64,000 nucleotides of DNA from Bacillus atrophaeus. Lineage in GTDB: Bacteria > Bacillota > Bacilli > Bacillales > Bacillaceae. The position numbers were made by a program, and so were the translations under genes. The stretch covers positions 248,001 through 312,000 of the forward strand of contig NZ_LSBB01000020.1 in NCBI RefSeq assembly GCF_001584335.1, read 5' to 3'. The notes under the pieces were generated by a model. The model saw only the letters and a program-made list of their open reading frames with translations. It was not told the DNA's origin and made no database searches. Shown in pieces: positions 49,680 to 58,620 of the stretch (its first letter is position 1; every line of letters starts with the position of its first letter).

Positions 49680-49879
49680 TGCTTCAGCTGAATGGAAAAC
49701 AAGTGGAATGGGACAAGGACACCGGCACTATCCAAGATTTACTCGCGTTCTACCAGCTTGAAAATAAAATTGTTATTGTGGAGAGAAATAAAGAAATCAT
49801 TGATAAAGAGAACTATCGGCATATTAATCTCTGTGATCGGGATGTTATAGAAATTGTCCATTTTGTAGGAGGCGGATGA
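49679..49879 (+). CDS. thiS: Sulfur carrier protein ThiS
   Basis: 66 residues, ubiquitin-like, ending in the essential Gly-Gly (FVGGG). ThiF adenylates the C-terminus, and the thiocarboxylate passes sulfur to the thiazole. Start at the second of two ATGs (49679) gives the usual length; the ATG at 49676 would add one Met. Overlaps the thiO stop. Confidence 0.94.
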   Translation: MLQLNGKQVEWDKDTGTIQDLLAFYQLENKIVIVERNKEIIDKENYRHINLCDRDVIEIVHFVGGG

Positions 49880-49882
49880 GAA

Positions 49883-50647
49883 ATGCTAACAATTGGCGGA
49901 AAGCAATTTTCTTCAAGATTACTATTGGGAACAGGGAAATATCCAACATTTGAAATTCAAAAGGAAGCGGTACACGTTTCTGCGTCTGATATTTTAACTT
50001 TTGCTGTCAGGAGAATGAATATTTTTGAAGCGTCCCAGCCGAATTTTCTGGAACAGCTTGATTTATCCAAATATACACTGCTTCCAAACACAGCGGGAGC
50101 AAGTACCGCGGAAGAAGCGGTCAGAATTGCAAGACTTGCGAAAGCATCAGGTCTTTGCGACATGATTAAAGTGGAAGTAATCGGGTGCAGCCGTTCCTTG
50201 CTGCCGGATCCGGTTGAGACTTTAAAAGCGTCTGAACAGCTTTTGGAAGAGGGATTCATCGTTCTGCCTTATACGTCTGATGATGTCGTCTTGGCCAGAA
50301 AGCTTGAAGAGCTTGGCGTTCATGCTATTATGCCGGGTGCTTCACCGATAGGGTCAGGCCAGGGAATCGTTAATCCTTTGAATCTGTCATTTATCATTGA
50401 ACAGGCTAAGGTGCCGGTCATTGTTGATGCGGGAATCGGCTCTCCTAAAGATGCAGCGCATGCAATGGAATTGGGGGCGGACGGTGTCTTGTTAAATACC
50501 GCTGTATCCGGGGCAAATGATCCCGTTAAGATGGCGCGCGCCATGAAGCTCGCAGTGGAAGCGGGCCGCCTTTCCTATGAAGCGGGCCGAATTCCGGTGA
50601 AACATTACGGAACGGCGAGCAGCCCGGGAGAAGGTCTTCCTGTATGA
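49883..50647 (+). CDS. thiG: Thiazole synthase ThiG
   Basis: 254 residues. TIM-barrel enzyme that joins 1-deoxyxylulose phosphate, dehydroglycine and ThiS-thiocarboxylate. The Schiff-base lysine is in DMIKVEVIG; the phosphate-binding [26 protein letters not shown] is present. Starts 3 bases after thiS and overlaps thiF by 4 bases. Confidence 0.96.
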   Translation: MLTIGGKQFSSRLLLGTGKYPTFEIQKEAVHVSASDILTFAVRRMNIFEASQPNFLEQLDLSKYTLLPNTAGASTAEEAVRIARLAKASGLCDMIKVEVIGCSRSLLPDPVETLKASEQLLEEGFIVLPYTSDDVVLARKLEELGVHAIMPGASPIGSGQGIVNPLNLSFIIEQAKVPVIVDAGIGSPKDAAHAMELGADGVLLNTAVSGANDPVKMARAMKLAVEAGRLSYEAGRIPVKHYGTASSPGEGLPV

Positions 50648-51654
50648 CGGGCAGGTATTCCAGACAGGAGCTGTTCGCTCCGATCGGCCCCTCAGGCCAA
50701 GAAAAGCTGAGGGAAGCGCGTGCGGTGGTTATCGGCGGCGGCGCGCTTGGCACAGCCAGTGCTGAAATGCTTGTCAGGGCGGGAGTCGGGTCTGTGACGA
50801 TCGCTGACAGAGATTATGTGGAATGGAGCAATTTACAGCGCCAGCAGCTATATACAGAGGACGATGTGAAAAAGGAAATGCCGAAAGCCGCTGCTGCTGA
50901 AAAGCGGCTTCGTTCCATTAATAGCGACGTACATGTCAAAGGGATTGTCATGGATGTCACTGCTGAAAATGTTTCTGAGCTGATCGAAGGAGCGTCCGTG
51001 ATTGTGGATGCCGCCGACAATTTTGAAACCCGCCTGATCGTTAATGATGCCGCTGTGAAAATGGGGATTCCTTTTCTTTACGGCGCATGCGTCGGCAGCT
51101 ACGGACTAACCTTTACTGTTTTGCCTGGTGTTACGCCTTGTCTTCATTGTTTGCTCGACAAACTTCCTTTAGGAGGATTAACGTGTGATACAGCCGGCAT
51201 CATCAGTCCCGCCGTCCTGCAGGTCGCTGTCTATCAGGTGACAGACGCGCTTAAACTTTTGACGGGTGAACGGACTGAACCGATGATTCGGTCTTTTGAT
51301 TTGTGGAAGAATGAGCGGTCTGAGATAAACGCAGCAAGTCTCGTTAATGCTTCCTGCCCGAGCTGCGGCACAAAAGATTTTCCGTTTTTATCCTATGAAA
51401 ATCAAACAAAAGCGGCTGTGTTGTGCGGCAGGGACACCGTGCAAATCAGGTCAGGACTTGCCAAACAGCCTGATCTTGAATCGCTTGCTGTGCGGCTGAG
51501 ACAGGCAGGGCTTGAAGTGACGGCGAACCCATATTTAATTTCATGCCGCTCACATGACATGAAGATGGTGTTGTTTCAGGACGGAAGAGCGTTTATACAC
51601 GGGACAAATGATATTACCAAAGCTAAATCCCTTTATCATAAGTGGATCGGGTAA
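50644..51654 (+). CDS. thiF: ThiS adenylyltransferase ThiF (HesA/MoeB family)
   Basis: 336 residues. E1-like fold with the ATP motif [20 protein letters not shown], the SNLQRQQLY loop and the adenylation aspartate in DAADNFETR. Zinc cysteines appear as CLHCLL and CPSCGTKD. The C-terminal tail (about 250-336) is a rhodanese-free extension seen in Bacillus ThiF/MoeB proteins. It activates ThiS. Confidence 0.94.
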   Translation: MTGRYSRQELFAPIGPSGQEKLREARAVVIGGGALGTASAEMLVRAGVGSVTIADRDYVEWSNLQRQQLYTEDDVKKEMPKAAAAEKRLRSINSDVHVKGIVMDVTAENVSELIEGASVIVDAADNFETRLIVNDAAVKMGIPFLYGACVGSYGLTFTVLPGVTPCLHCLLDKLPLGGLTCDTAGIISPAVLQVAVYQVTDALKLLTGERTEPMIRSFDLWKNERSEINAASLVNASCPSCGTKDFPFLSYENQTKAAVLCGRDTVQIRSGLAKQPDLESLAVRLRQAGLEVTANPYLISCRSHDMKMVLFQDGRAFIHGTNDITKAKSLYHKWIG

Positions 51655-51672
51655 TGTGAAAGGAGTTATTTT

Positions 51673-52488
51673 ATGAGTATCAGTAAAGCATTGACCATCG
51701 CCGGCTCTGACTCGGGAGGCGGCGCAGGTATTCAGGCGGATTTAAAAACCTTCCAGGAGCTGGATGTATACGGCATGTCAGCTATTACTGCGGTGACGGC
51801 CCAGAATACATTAGGTGTTCATGGAGTATATCCGCTGTCTGTAGAAGCGCTCGGCCGGCAAATTGACGCAGTCGCAGAAGATTTAAGACCAGATGCAATC
51901 AAGACGGGAATGCTGTGGAGCGCGGAAATGATTGAAGAAGTTGCGAGGAAAATCGATCAGTATCAATTGGATCGGCTGATTGTTGACCCGGTAATGATTG
52001 CAAAAGGCGGTGCCTCATTATTACGCGATGAATCAGTTGCCACGCTGAAGGAGCTTCTGGTCCCCAGAAGTTATGCGATCACGCCAAATGTGCCTGAAGC
52101 AGAGGCGCTGACAGGAATTCAAATCCACACGATGGATGACCGGAAAAGGGCCGCTGAAAAATGTATCGAGCTTGGGGCGCAGCATGTCATTATTAAAGGC
52201 GGACACCAGCCGAAAGATGAAACGATCATTGACCTACTTTATGATGGAAAAACGTTTACACAAATCAGCCATCCATATGTTAATACGAAGCACACCCATG
52301 GAACAGGCTGTACCTTTGCCGCTGCTTTAACGGCTCAAACCGCCAAAGGACACGGGATTCATGCGGCTTTTGAAGTCGCGGCAAACTTTGTTCGTGAAGC
52401 GGTGGAACATACGCTTGGAATTGGAGCAGGCCATGGTCCGACAAATCATTTTGCATTTAAAAGAAACAGCTTAAATACAGCTGATTAG
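51673..52488 (+). CDS. thiD: Hydroxymethylpyrimidine/phosphomethylpyrimidine kinase ThiD
   Basis: 271 residues. Ribokinase-family kinase that makes HMP pyrophosphate. GSDSGGGAGIQADLKTF at the N-terminus, GMLWS, and the anion-hole GTGCTFAAALTAQ are present. Ends the operon; terminator follows. In B. subtilis the orthologue is YjbV, and it is the HMP-specific enzyme of the pair with PdxK/ThiD. Confidence 0.94.
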   Translation: MSISKALTIAGSDSGGGAGIQADLKTFQELDVYGMSAITAVTAQNTLGVHGVYPLSVEALGRQIDAVAEDLRPDAIKTGMLWSAEMIEEVARKIDQYQLDRLIVDPVMIAKGGASLLRDESVATLKELLVPRSYAITPNVPEAEALTGIQIHTMDDRKRAAEKCIELGAQHVIIKGGHQPKDETIIDLLYDGKTFTQISHPYVNTKHTHGTGCTFAAALTAQTAKGHGIHAAFEVAANFVREAVEHTLGIGAGHGPTNHFAFKRNSLNTAD

Positions 52489-52516
52489 GGATCACCTTTT
52501 GAAAGGTGATCTCTTT
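52489..52516 (+). terminator. Terminator of the ten-thi operon
   Basis: GATCACCTTT / AAAGGTGATC, then TCTTTAT, directly after thiD. Confidence 0.8.
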
Positions 52517-52568
52517 ATGTGCCTTTTTTCAGTTCTTTTATTCTGCCCTTCGTTATGATATGATGAAT

Positions 52569-52587
52569 ATTAAGATCAGGTACTAAT
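52569..52587. promoter_or_regulatory. FapR-like operator of fabI
   Basis: ATTAAGATCAGGTACTAAT: the right half TACTAAT and flanking AT match the FapR box; the left half is degenerate. It lies 38 bases before the fabI ATG and just after a TATGAT -10 element at 52554-52559. fabI is a known FapR target in B. subtilis. Confidence 0.7.
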
Positions 52588-52624
52588 ACTATGTATTGAC
52601 ATGAATATAGGAGGCTTTATACAT

Positions 52625-53401
52625 ATGAATTTTTCACTGGAAGGCCGCAACATCGTCGTAATGGGAGTTGCCAATAAACGCAGTATCGCCTGGGGAATCG
52701 CACGTTCTTTACACGAAGCTGGCGCACGACTGATTTTCACTTATGCGGGTGAACGCTTGGAGAAGTCAGTGAATGAATTGGCAGGGACATTAGAACGAAA
52801 CGATTCAATTATACTTCCTTGTGACGTAACAAACGATGAGGAAATCGAAACATGTTTTGCAAGCATTAAAGAGCAGGTCGGCGTTATCCACGGTATCGCG
52901 CATTGTATCGCTTTTGCGAACAAAGAAGAGCTTGTCGGCGAATATTTAAATACGAATCGTGACGGCTTCCTTTTGGCGCATAATATCAGCTCATATTCAT
53001 TGACAGCTGTCGTCAAAGCCGCTCGTCCGATCATGGCAGAAGGCGGAAGCATTGTGACATTGACTTACCTTGGCGGAGAACTCGTTATGCCGAATTACAA
53101 CGTCATGGGAGTGGCGAAAGCTTCTTTAGACGCAAGCGTAAAATATTTAGCTGCTGATTTAGGTAAAGAAAATATTCGTGTAAACAGTATTTCAGCTGGC
53201 CCGATCAGAACATTGTCTGCTAAAGGCATCAGCGACTTCAATTCAATCTTAAAAGACATCGAAGAGCGTGCGCCGCTCCGCCGCACGACAACGCCTGAAG
53301 AGGTTGGAGATACAGCTGCATTCTTATTCAGCGATATGTCCAGAGGCATCACTGGTGAAAACCTTCACGTTGATTCAGGTTTCCATATTACCGCACGCTA
53401 A
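52625..53401 (+). CDS. fabI: Enoyl-ACP reductase FabI
   Basis: 258 residues from the ATG at 52625 behind AGGAGG; an in-frame ATG at 52601 is earlier but overlaps that site. SDR-type NADH-dependent enoyl reductase for the last step of each fatty-acid elongation round. Cofactor motif GVANKRSIAWGIARSL and the active-site Tyr-X6-Lys in NYNVMGVAKAS are present. The triclosan/isoniazid-type reductase of B. subtilis, alongside FabL. Confidence 0.96.
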   Translation: MNFSLEGRNIVVMGVANKRSIAWGIARSLHEAGARLIFTYAGERLEKSVNELAGTLERNDSIILPCDVTNDEEIETCFASIKEQVGVIHGIAHCIAFANKEELVGEYLNTNRDGFLLAHNISSYSLTAVVKAARPIMAEGGSIVTLTYLGGELVMPNYNVMGVAKASLDASVKYLAADLGKENIRVNSISAGPIRTLSAKGISDFNSILKDIEERAPLRRTTTPEEVGDTAAFLFSDMSRGITGENLHVDSGFHITAR

Positions 53402-53416
53402 GTAAAATATTCAAAG

Positions 53417-53447
53417 GCAGTCCCAATTGGGATTGCTTTTTTCTTTC
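53417..53447 (+). terminator. Terminator of fabI
   Basis: GCAGTCCCA / GGGATTGC with loop ATT, then TTTTTTCTTT. Confidence 0.8.
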
Positions 53448-53505
53448 TTCTGATTTTTAACATTCTGTCATATAGATAGGATATGACAGAATCGGAGGGA
53501 TGAAG

Positions 53506-54219
53506 ATGTCAAATAAAAACAGAGACGCGGATATAAAACCGCTCATGTATATTGTTCAGCCCAATTACTCAGAAACAAGATCTTCTATGCAGGAAATTGT
53601 GATCAAGCGAAAGGTCAAAACGGCTCCGCCGGAAGAGCGGAAAAAGCCGGAAACGGCTGAAAAGAGGCATGAAGAATCTCTGAAAAAAGATATCCAGCAA
53701 GAAAAAGGAGCGGTGCAGCAGCAAGAAGCACAGCAGCATGAGGGGACGTTGCAGCAGCAGGAAGCACGGAAGCATGAGGAGACGTTGCAGCAGCAGGAAG
53801 CACAGCAGCATGAGGAAACCGCGCAGCACCAAGAGGCGCAGCAATCGGAATCGGCACAGCAACAAGAAGAAACTGAAGATCGTCAAAAAAACGAGAAAGA
53901 GCCGGCTGCCGAAGTGAAGAAGCCCGAAAAAGAACCGGAAGCCGTCCATAATGCGGAAGCGGAGGAAAAACAAACACCTCCAAGAAGAGTGAAAAAACCG
54001 ATGAGCAAAATGTCCATTATTGAAAAAATTGACTTTTTAACAAAGCTTCCGCACAATATGCCAAGAGCTCTTTGCCTGATTGAAGCGAATGGAAAAACAT
54101 ACAGAGGGGTGATCGTCGGAAGAAGAAATAATTCCGTCCTTCTTCGCACGACCGGAAACGGCGCGCCGACAGAGCTGGTAATTGATGACATCACCTCTTT
54201 GCATCCGCTTGGATTTTGA
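53506..54219 (+). CDS. cotO: Spore coat protein CotO (YjbX)
   Basis: 237 residues from the ATG at 53506, six bases from CGGAGGG; the in-frame ATG at 53500 is too close. In B. subtilis CotO acts in late coat assembly and maturation under CotE. The middle (residues 70-125) is four imperfect 12-residue repeats of the type LQQQEAxxHEET, then a Gln/Glu/Lys-rich stretch, and finally a conserved C-terminal domain (about 165-237). Repeat number may vary between strains. Confidence 0.92.
   Translation: MSNKNRDADIKPLMYIVQPNYSETRSSMQEIVIKRKVKTAPPEERKKPETAEKRHEESLKKDIQQEKGAVQQQEAQQHEGTLQQQEARKHEETLQQQEAQQHEETAQHQEAQQSESAQQQEETEDRQKNEKEPAAEVKKPEKEPEAVHNAEAEEKQTPPRRVKKPMSKMSIIEKIDFLTKLPHNMPRALCLIEANGKTYRGVIVGRRNNSVLLRTTGNGAPTELVIDDITSLHPLGF
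53713..53856 (+). repeat. Four tandem 36-base repeats inside cotO
   Basis: Units start at 53713, 53749, 53785 and 53821. The second and third differ at only a few bases (for example CAGCAGCAGGAAGCAC is shared), the first is close, and the fourth is decayed. In protein: Gln-Gln-Gln-Glu-Ala followed by two variable residues and His-Glu-Glu-Thr. Confidence 0.85.
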
Positions 54220-54273
54220 TAAGATGGGTTATGGCTGTCTGGATTACCTCCGGCAGCTTATTTAGATGAAAGA

Positions 54274-54308
54274 AAAAGCCTGCAGGTTTCTGCAGGCTTT
54301 TTTTTTAT
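54274..54308 (+). terminator. Terminator of cotO
   Basis: AAAAAGCCTGCAG pairs with CTGCAGGCTTTTT, then more T. It also lies downstream of the converging cotZ. Confidence 0.87.
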
Positions 54309-54328
54309 CTGGGAAAGGATGTCTGTCT

Positions 54329-54769
54329 TTAGTGAGTGCGATTAAGAAGTCTTGGGTTTAAACAATTGATTGCACAGAAGCAATCTAGATCAACTTCTAC
54401 GCAAAAGTTTGTTTTTTCCAGACGGAACACGTCGCAAACCGTATCTTTATCTGTGAAATCTAAAATGTGTTTATGTTCGTCAAATGCGATTAATAGGCTT
54501 AGCGTGGCACAGCCGTCATGGACTTTTTCTACTCTGAAGAATGCGGTATTGAAACAAGGTCCGTTATCCAGTTCGCCGACATTCCCGAACGCAACGAAAG
54601 GTTTTGATTTTGAAGTGAATATTGCGAATGGTACAGTATCGCCTAATGTATAGGATGGAGACAAAAGCTTTGAATAGCAGCCTGTCGGGCATTCTTCTTT
54701 TACTGCGCTTTGGAGATCCTCGATATTCTCAACCGCTTCACGCACACAGCTTGATGATTTCTGGCTCAT
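54329..54769 (-). CDS. cotZ: Spore crust protein CotZ
   Basis: 146 residues. Cysteine-rich, with the shared CotY/CotZ pattern CPTGCYSKLLSPS, a central FFRVEK segment and the C-terminal VDLDCFCAINCLNP. CotZ anchors the crust to the outer coat together with CotY. The ATG follows GGAGGGATAAT on the minus strand. Encoded downstream of cotY. Confidence 0.94.
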   Translation of the reverse strand: MSQKSSSCVREAVENIEDLQSAVKEECPTGCYSKLLSPSYTLGDTVPFAIFTSKSKPFVAFGNVGELDNGPCFNTAFFRVEKVHDGCATLSLLIAFDEHKHILDFTDKDTVCDVFRLEKTNFCVEVDLDCFCAINCLNPRLLNRTH

Positions 54770-54820
54770 ATTATCCCTCCTGCCTTAAAGTTTTAAATGA
54801 CTGGCAAAAATAATGGAGAG

Positions 54821-54847
54821 TCAGCTGCTCATAAAGAGAGCAGCTGA
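54821..54847 (-). terminator. Hairpin between cotY and cotZ
   Basis: Perfect stem TCAGCTGCTC / GAGCAGCTGA. On the minus strand the T run is delayed (ATTATTTTTGCC about 15 bases later), so it looks like an RNA-processing or attenuation hairpin. Confidence 0.5.
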
Positions 54848-54907
54848 ATGATTTTGCATCCGTAATCAAAGCTTGGAAGGGGATTTCTTTTCATGCAAAA
54901 TCAGTGT

Positions 54908-55396
54908 TTATCCATGATGATGATGCTTTTTGTCCTTGCTTGGCGATGTCCGGTCAACTAATTCCGGAGACAGACATTGAATCGCGCAGAAGCAGCTTAG
55001 ATCAACTTCGATACAAAAGTTTGTTTTCTCAAGACCGAAGAAATCTGGATCACAAGGGTGGCACACGCTGAGTGTGTCACAGTTTACATCGACAGGCCGT
55101 AAAATAGAGAGTGTCGCACAGCAGTCGCATAATTTTTCAACTCGGAAGAAAATGGATTCGAAGCATTGCATATCATCCACAAATCCTCCGACGTTTCCAA
55201 ATGTGGAGAACAATCCGCCTTTTTTATCGTACACAAGAAACGGAATTGAGTCTTTTCCAGCAATGTTCGGGCTTAAAAGATTGGTATAGCAGCCAGTGGG
55301 ACACTGTTCTTCAACTGCCTCCTGCTCTGCTAAAATCTTTTCAACCGCTTCGCATACACAGTTTTCATGTCGGCCATGGTGTTTTCCGCAGCTCAT
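54908..55396 (-). CDS. cotY: Spore crust protein CotY
   Basis: 162 residues, paralogous to Cot[28 protein letters not shown], and [15 protein letters not shown]. The N-terminus is His/Cys-rich ([13 protein letters not shown]) and the C-terminus ends in a His run. CotY self-assembles into disulfide-linked hexameric sheets that form the crust scaffold. First of cotY-cotZ; RBS AAGGAGCTG on the minus strand. Confidence 0.94.
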   Translation of the reverse strand: MSCGKHHGRHENCVCEAVEKILAEQEAVEEQCPTGCYTNLLSPNIAGKDSIPFLVYDKKGGLFSTFGNVGGFVDDMQCFESIFFRVEKLCDCCATLSILRPVDVNCDTLSVCHPCDPDFFGLEKTNFCIEVDLSCFCAIQCLSPELVDRTSPSKDKKHHHHG

Positions 55397-55509
55397 GGAT
55401 TTCAGCTCCTTCTTATAGGGTATTTGACTTTAGTCTTTAACAACATATGTACGCGAGCCCCACTTGGTGTGGGTATCCGTCTATAAATTAATATATGCAG
55501 GAAAATAAG

Positions 55510-55540
55510 AAAAAGCAGAGCATTTTTAGCTCTGCTTTTA
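55510..55540 (-). terminator. Terminator of cotX
   Basis: On the minus strand AAAAGCAGAGC pairs with GCTCTGCTTTT, then TCTT. Confidence 0.85.
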
Positions 55541-55544
55541 GGTC

Positions 55545-56051
55545 TTAGAGGATGAGCGTGATGACTAGGATGGCTAAGAGAGTGTTTGTTGCTGTAGAGA
55601 TAAGCACTGCGATGTCAGCATCTACTGTTGTGACATTTACGCCGCGGGAGCATTCGATAAGAAGTTTTTGTCGGTTTACTTGTTTATTAGCTGTAAGCTG
55701 CAATAAATCTTGTGCGACTAATTCGGCAATTACTCCGTCTGCAATTGATGTGAGAGTAGCTGTAACAACAGCAGCATTAAGCGCTGTGACAACTGATGTT
55801 ACCGCTTGAACGTCTGTAGATGAAACGTTGATGTCACAAGAATCTCTAATAATAATTGTCTCATCGGAGACTTGTTTGTTGAGATTTGCCTGAGCTAGAT
55901 CTTGGTCGATGAAAGCATTGTTGTCGCCAAACCCATTACCATTGCAGCAAATATCGCAATTACATTTTCTATCTTTCTTTTCTTCTTTGTCGTCTAGCGG
56001 ATGGTCGCAGTCAGGATCAAGTGCAACCCAAGAATATGGTCTGCTTTCCAT
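55545..56051 (-). CDS. cotX: Spore coat protein CotX
   Basis: 168 residues. After a charged, cysteine-containing N-terminus come two copies of a coat X/V domain (residues about 60-110 and 117-168), each with NKQV, a charged helix, a conserved VN and a hydrophobic tail. CotX is a crust structural protein in the cotVWX operon under SigK and GerE. Minus-strand ribosome site AAAGGAGGA. Confidence 0.94.
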   Translation of the reverse strand: MESRPYSWVALDPDCDHPLDDKEEKKDRKCNCDICCNGNGFGDNNAFIDQDLAQANLNKQVSDETIIIRDSCDINVSSTDVQAVTSVVTALNAAVVTATLTSIADGVIAELVAQDLLQLTANKQVNRQKLLIECSRGVNVTTVDADIAVLISTATNTLLAILVITLIL

Positions 56052-56142
56052 ATCTATTCCTCCTTTTCTTTTACTATTATTAAATGAGCCAGCCTCTTAC
56101 TTTGACTCAGGCATATACCCTAGTGAATAACACTATTTTTGA

Positions 56143-56463
56143 TTATTTATCAGGATTTTGGCGTCTCTGCCGGAGCTGTTCGATTAATTGTTCTCTGCGG
56201 CTTTGCGGCTTTTGGTTTTTTGGCTGTTCTTGTTCTTTTTCCTGTTCCTTTTTCTTTCTCTGGCTTTCAAGGAAAGCATCGGACTTTGCCTGCATGTCTT
56301 TCACTAATGCCAGAAGCATTTCTTTTTCTTCATCTGATACTTCTTTTAATTTATCCTTCGTAACGCCGTGTTTTTTAAAGATATTGCTGACAAGCATTTT
56401 CATCATCGGGTCTACTTCTGGAAGCTTAGCGAGCTCTTCTTTGAACTTTTCGTTATCTGCCAA
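56143..56463 (-). CDS. cotW: Spore coat protein CotW
   Basis: 106 residues, helical, with a Lys/Glu/Gln-rich C-terminus ([12 protein letters not shown]). Accompanies CotV and CotX in the insoluble coat/crust fraction. The TTG or ATG start with GAGGTGAAAAC upstream is in-frame at the shown position (ATG 56463). Between cotV and cotX in the operon. Confidence 0.93.
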   Translation of the reverse strand: MADNEKFKEELAKLPEVDPMMKMLVSNIFKKHGVTKDKLKEVSDEEKEMLLALVKDMQAKSDAFLESQRKKKEQEKEQEQPKNQKPQSRREQLIEQLRQRRQNPDK

Positions 56464-56503
56464 TTGTTTTCACCTCAACTTTAAAGTATGTGAAAAGAAA
56501 GGG

Positions 56504-56890
56504 TTAAAGGATGCCTAGTTCAATGAAAAGTATATTTAATAATTGAAGTAGAATTTGTACAAAGGCCATGATATCGTCTGCTGCCAGAGTGATCCTGATA
56601 TTTCGGCTGTTGATGACTTGAATGACCGTTCTTTTTTTGATCTGACAATCATCCAGGATGAGGATTTCACTTACCACTCCGTCAGCTGCGTCCTGATCGG
56701 CGATCATCAGTTGTGTCGCTAGGATAATCATTGTAGTAACCGAAGCTTGTATGGAAAGAGCGGCCGTTATATGTGTTGTATCAATGGTGATATTTTCACA
56801 ATCAATCACTTCGATTTGCTGCTCGAATTCGTTGGATAATTGATCAAATATTTGAGGATGCAGTGATTCAGCTTTTTCTTCAAACGACAT
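56504..56890 (-). CDS. cotV: Spore coat protein CotV
   Basis: 128 residues from the ATG at 56890 (MSFEEKAES) behind AAAGGAGTGAAGG; a longer in-frame start at 56914 is unlikely. Contains two copies of the coat X/V domain, paralogous to CotX, each with the IDTT- or INSR-type segment and a hydrophobic helix. First gene of cotVWX by transcription on the minus strand. Confidence 0.93.
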   Translation of the reverse strand: MSFEEKAESLHPQIFDQLSNEFEQQIEVIDCENITIDTTHITAALSIQASVTTMIILATQLMIADQDAADGVVSEILILDDCQIKKRTVIQVINSRNIRITLAADDIMAFVQILLQLLNILFIELGIL

Positions 56891-57061
56891 AACCTTCACT
56901 CCTTTCTTATCCATACTTTATATAATGCAGATCAAGTGCAGAGGGGAATAAGAAAAACAACCAATCCGCACCCATTTTTTTACCGGACAAGATGCGATTC
57001 ATGAGGATCAGGGTTTTGGCATATATGTAAAAGAGGTCATGTTTAAAAAAGGAGTGAATCA

Positions 57062-57418
57062 GTGGTTATCAATTGGCTTTCTTTTATTCTTCTTTCGTTT
57101 GCAGTGTTTCGCCTGGCGCGGCTTTTCGTATTCGACACCATCATGGCGCCTCTCAGAAGCCTTTTTTATGAAGAGAAGGAGGAAACAGATGCAGACGGGA
57201 ATGTCGAGACGTATATTGTCATCAAAGGAACAGGCGTAAGGGCGTTTATAGGAGAATTGCTCAGCTGTTATTGGTGTACGGGTGTGTGGTGCGCCGGATT
57301 TTTAATCGTGTGCCAGGCGCTTATCCCGGCTATCGCTCAGTGGCTGATTTTACTGTTGGCCATCGCCGGTCTTGCCGGAATCATTGAAACTCTTGTTTCG
57401 AAGTGGCTGCAAGAATAA
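57062..57418 (+). CDS. yjcA: Sporulation protein YjcA (DUF1360)
   Basis: 118 residues from a GTG behind AAGGAGTG. Three membrane segments, with the DUF1360 core CYWCTGVWCAG in the second. In B. subtilis yjcA is made late in the mother cell under SigK and contributes to coat or cortex properties; exact role unknown. The overlapping frame at 57039-57239 is a shadow. Confidence 0.85.
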   Translation: MVINWLSFILLSFAVFRLARLFVFDTIMAPLRSLFYEEKEETDADGNVETYIVIKGTGVRAFIGELLSCYWCTGVWCAGFLIVCQALIPAIAQWLILLLAIAGLAGIIETLVSKWLQE

Positions 57419-57494
57419 GGCGAACCCACCAGAAACTTTTAAACAAAAAAAGCATAAATTAGCATATATGACATAATGAAAGGAAGGATTCACT

Positions 57495-57617
57495 ATGAGC
57501 CAACTAAGCAAACCTTCCCAAAAATCTCCATATCAAGGTTCAACCAATCAACAACCTTATTCTAAAAAAATAAAAAAGAAAGGCTGCGGATGCGGCGGCA
57601 AGAAAAAGCCTCAGTAG
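57495..57617 (+). CDS. Small basic Gly/Cys-tailed protein
   Basis: 40 residues: an Ser/Gln/Pro/Tyr-rich half (MSQLSKPSQKSPYQG) and a basic tail KKKGCGCGGKKKPQ. RBS AAAGGAAGG upstream and a terminator after. Its place among sporulation genes and the Gly-Cys-Gly tail suggest a spore-coat or crust peptide; not recognised. Confidence 0.6.
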   Translation: MSQLSKPSQKSPYQGSTNQQPYSKKIKKKGCGCGGKKKPQ

Positions 57618-57627
57618 CCTGGCGGAG

Positions 57628-57658
57628 AAACCGGAGATGTCCGGTTTTTTGTTTTTTT
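57628..57658 (+). terminator. Terminator after the 40-residue gene
   Basis: AAACCGGA / TCCGGTTT with loop GATG, then TTTGTTTTTTT. Confidence 0.82.
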
Positions 57659-57707
57659 AGAAACAAGTTCGCTCCCCTTTGCATACATCATGAACAGGGG
57701 GGATACA

Positions 57708-57914
57708 GTGAGCGAATTTGAAGCGTATATAAATGGAAAATACCGGCCGCATGATGAAAAGCAAAGGGAGCATGACAAAAAGATCCGAAATATTGAGAAG
57801 GAATTAGCCCGATTTGATCAAGCCGGTATGACCTTTGAACAAGAGATCGAAACGTTTGCGGAAGAGACGGAAGCCCGGCTGAAGAAACATGCAGAATTTC
57901 CAAAACATCCATAA
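57708..57914 (+). CDS. Small charged coiled-coil protein
   Basis: 68 residues from a GTG behind AGGGGGG (the ATG at 57690 is upstream and overlaps the site). Highly charged single helix (HDKKIRNIEKELARFD...), no membrane segment. Not recognised by name; sits in the sporulation cluster. Confidence 0.65.
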   Translation: MSEFEAYINGKYRPHDEKQREHDKKIRNIEKELARFDQAGMTFEQEIETFAEETEARLKKHAEFPKHP

Positions 57915-57995
57915 ATCCGCAAGCGCCCTATGCATTTATCCAAGCCAAATGATTTGAGTCACATAGTGTATAGAGAGTAAAGGAGGTGCTTAATT

Positions 57996-58145
57996 ATGGG
58001 TTTCGGATACGGATACGGCGGAGGCTGCTATAGCGGCGGAGGTTACGCTGGAGGATATTCTGGAGGCGGATACGGTTCCACATTCGTTCTTGTGGTCGTA
58101 TTGTTCATTCTTCTTATTATCGTAGGCGCATCTTTTTTTGGTTAA
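57996..58145 (+). CDS. YjcZ-family tiny sporulation protein
   Basis: 49 residues: a Gly/Tyr-rich N-terminus ([10 protein letters not shown]...) and one C-terminal membrane helix ([19 protein letters not shown]). This is the YjcZ family of very small Gly-rich transmembrane spore proteins of Bacillus. Strong ribosome site AAAGGAGGTG. Too short for usual gene calling. Confidence 0.85.
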   Translation: MGFGYGYGGGCYSGGGYAGGYSGGGYGSTFVLVVVLFILLIIVGASFFG

Positions 58146-58160
58146 TATGATCTAACTAGA

Positions 58161-58190
58161 GGAAGTACGGGAACTTGCCCCGTGCTTCCT
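58161..58190 (+). terminator. Hairpin after the YjcZ-family gene
   Basis: GGAAGTACGGG / CCCGTGCTTCC with loop AACTTGC; the T run is weak (TTACCTT). Confidence 0.55.
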
Positions 58191-58320
58191 TACCTTGTGT
58201 AAATCATTCATGTGAATCAAAAAACTTGTGGGCGGACTGCAATTTTCTCGCGATGGAAAAAGCACACTATCGTGCGGCGCTCATACAATAATGTATTACT
58301 CCAACAAAAGGAGGCACATG

Positions 58321-58575
58321 ATGGATAATCAATTTTTTAAGAATATTGAAAAGAAAACAGGCGTGAATATGAACGATGTCATGAATCTTGCCGGCTCTTT
58401 GCAAAACGCCAATTTTAAAGACGAGAATACAGTCAGAAGCGTGATTAAGCGTGTATCGCAGCTTGCGAACAAACGCGTGCCGAAAGAGTTAGAAGATAAG
58501 ATCGTTGAGTCCATTACGAGCGGAAAAGAAAAGCTTGATTTTGGCACGATTTCAAAAATGCTTAACAATAAATAA
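58321..58575 (+). CDS. spoVIF: Sporulation protein SpoVIF
   Basis: 84 residues from the ATG at 58321 (MDNQFFKNIEKKTGVN), six bases from AAGGAGGC; ATG 58318 is possible but too close. SpoVIF (YjcC) is a late mother-cell protein needed for proper coat assembly, GerE activation, lysozyme resistance and germination in B. subtilis. Confidence 0.93.
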   Translation: MDNQFFKNIEKKTGVNMNDVMNLAGSLQNANFKDENTVRSVIKRVSQLANKRVPKELEDKIVESITSGKEKLDFGTISKMLNNK

Positions 58576-58620
58576 GCAACCCTGGGTCCTGCTGTTTCAA
58601 ATGGCGGGCCTTCTTTATTT

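Noticed and set aside
53569-53973. Minus-strand Leu/Phe-rich frame over cotO
   Set aside because: It is the antisense of the CAG/GAA-rich repeat region, which automatically reads as Leu/Phe; no ribosome site.
57039-57239. Alternative frame over yjcA
   Set aside because: The other frame encodes the recognised DUF1360 protein with a good ribosome site.
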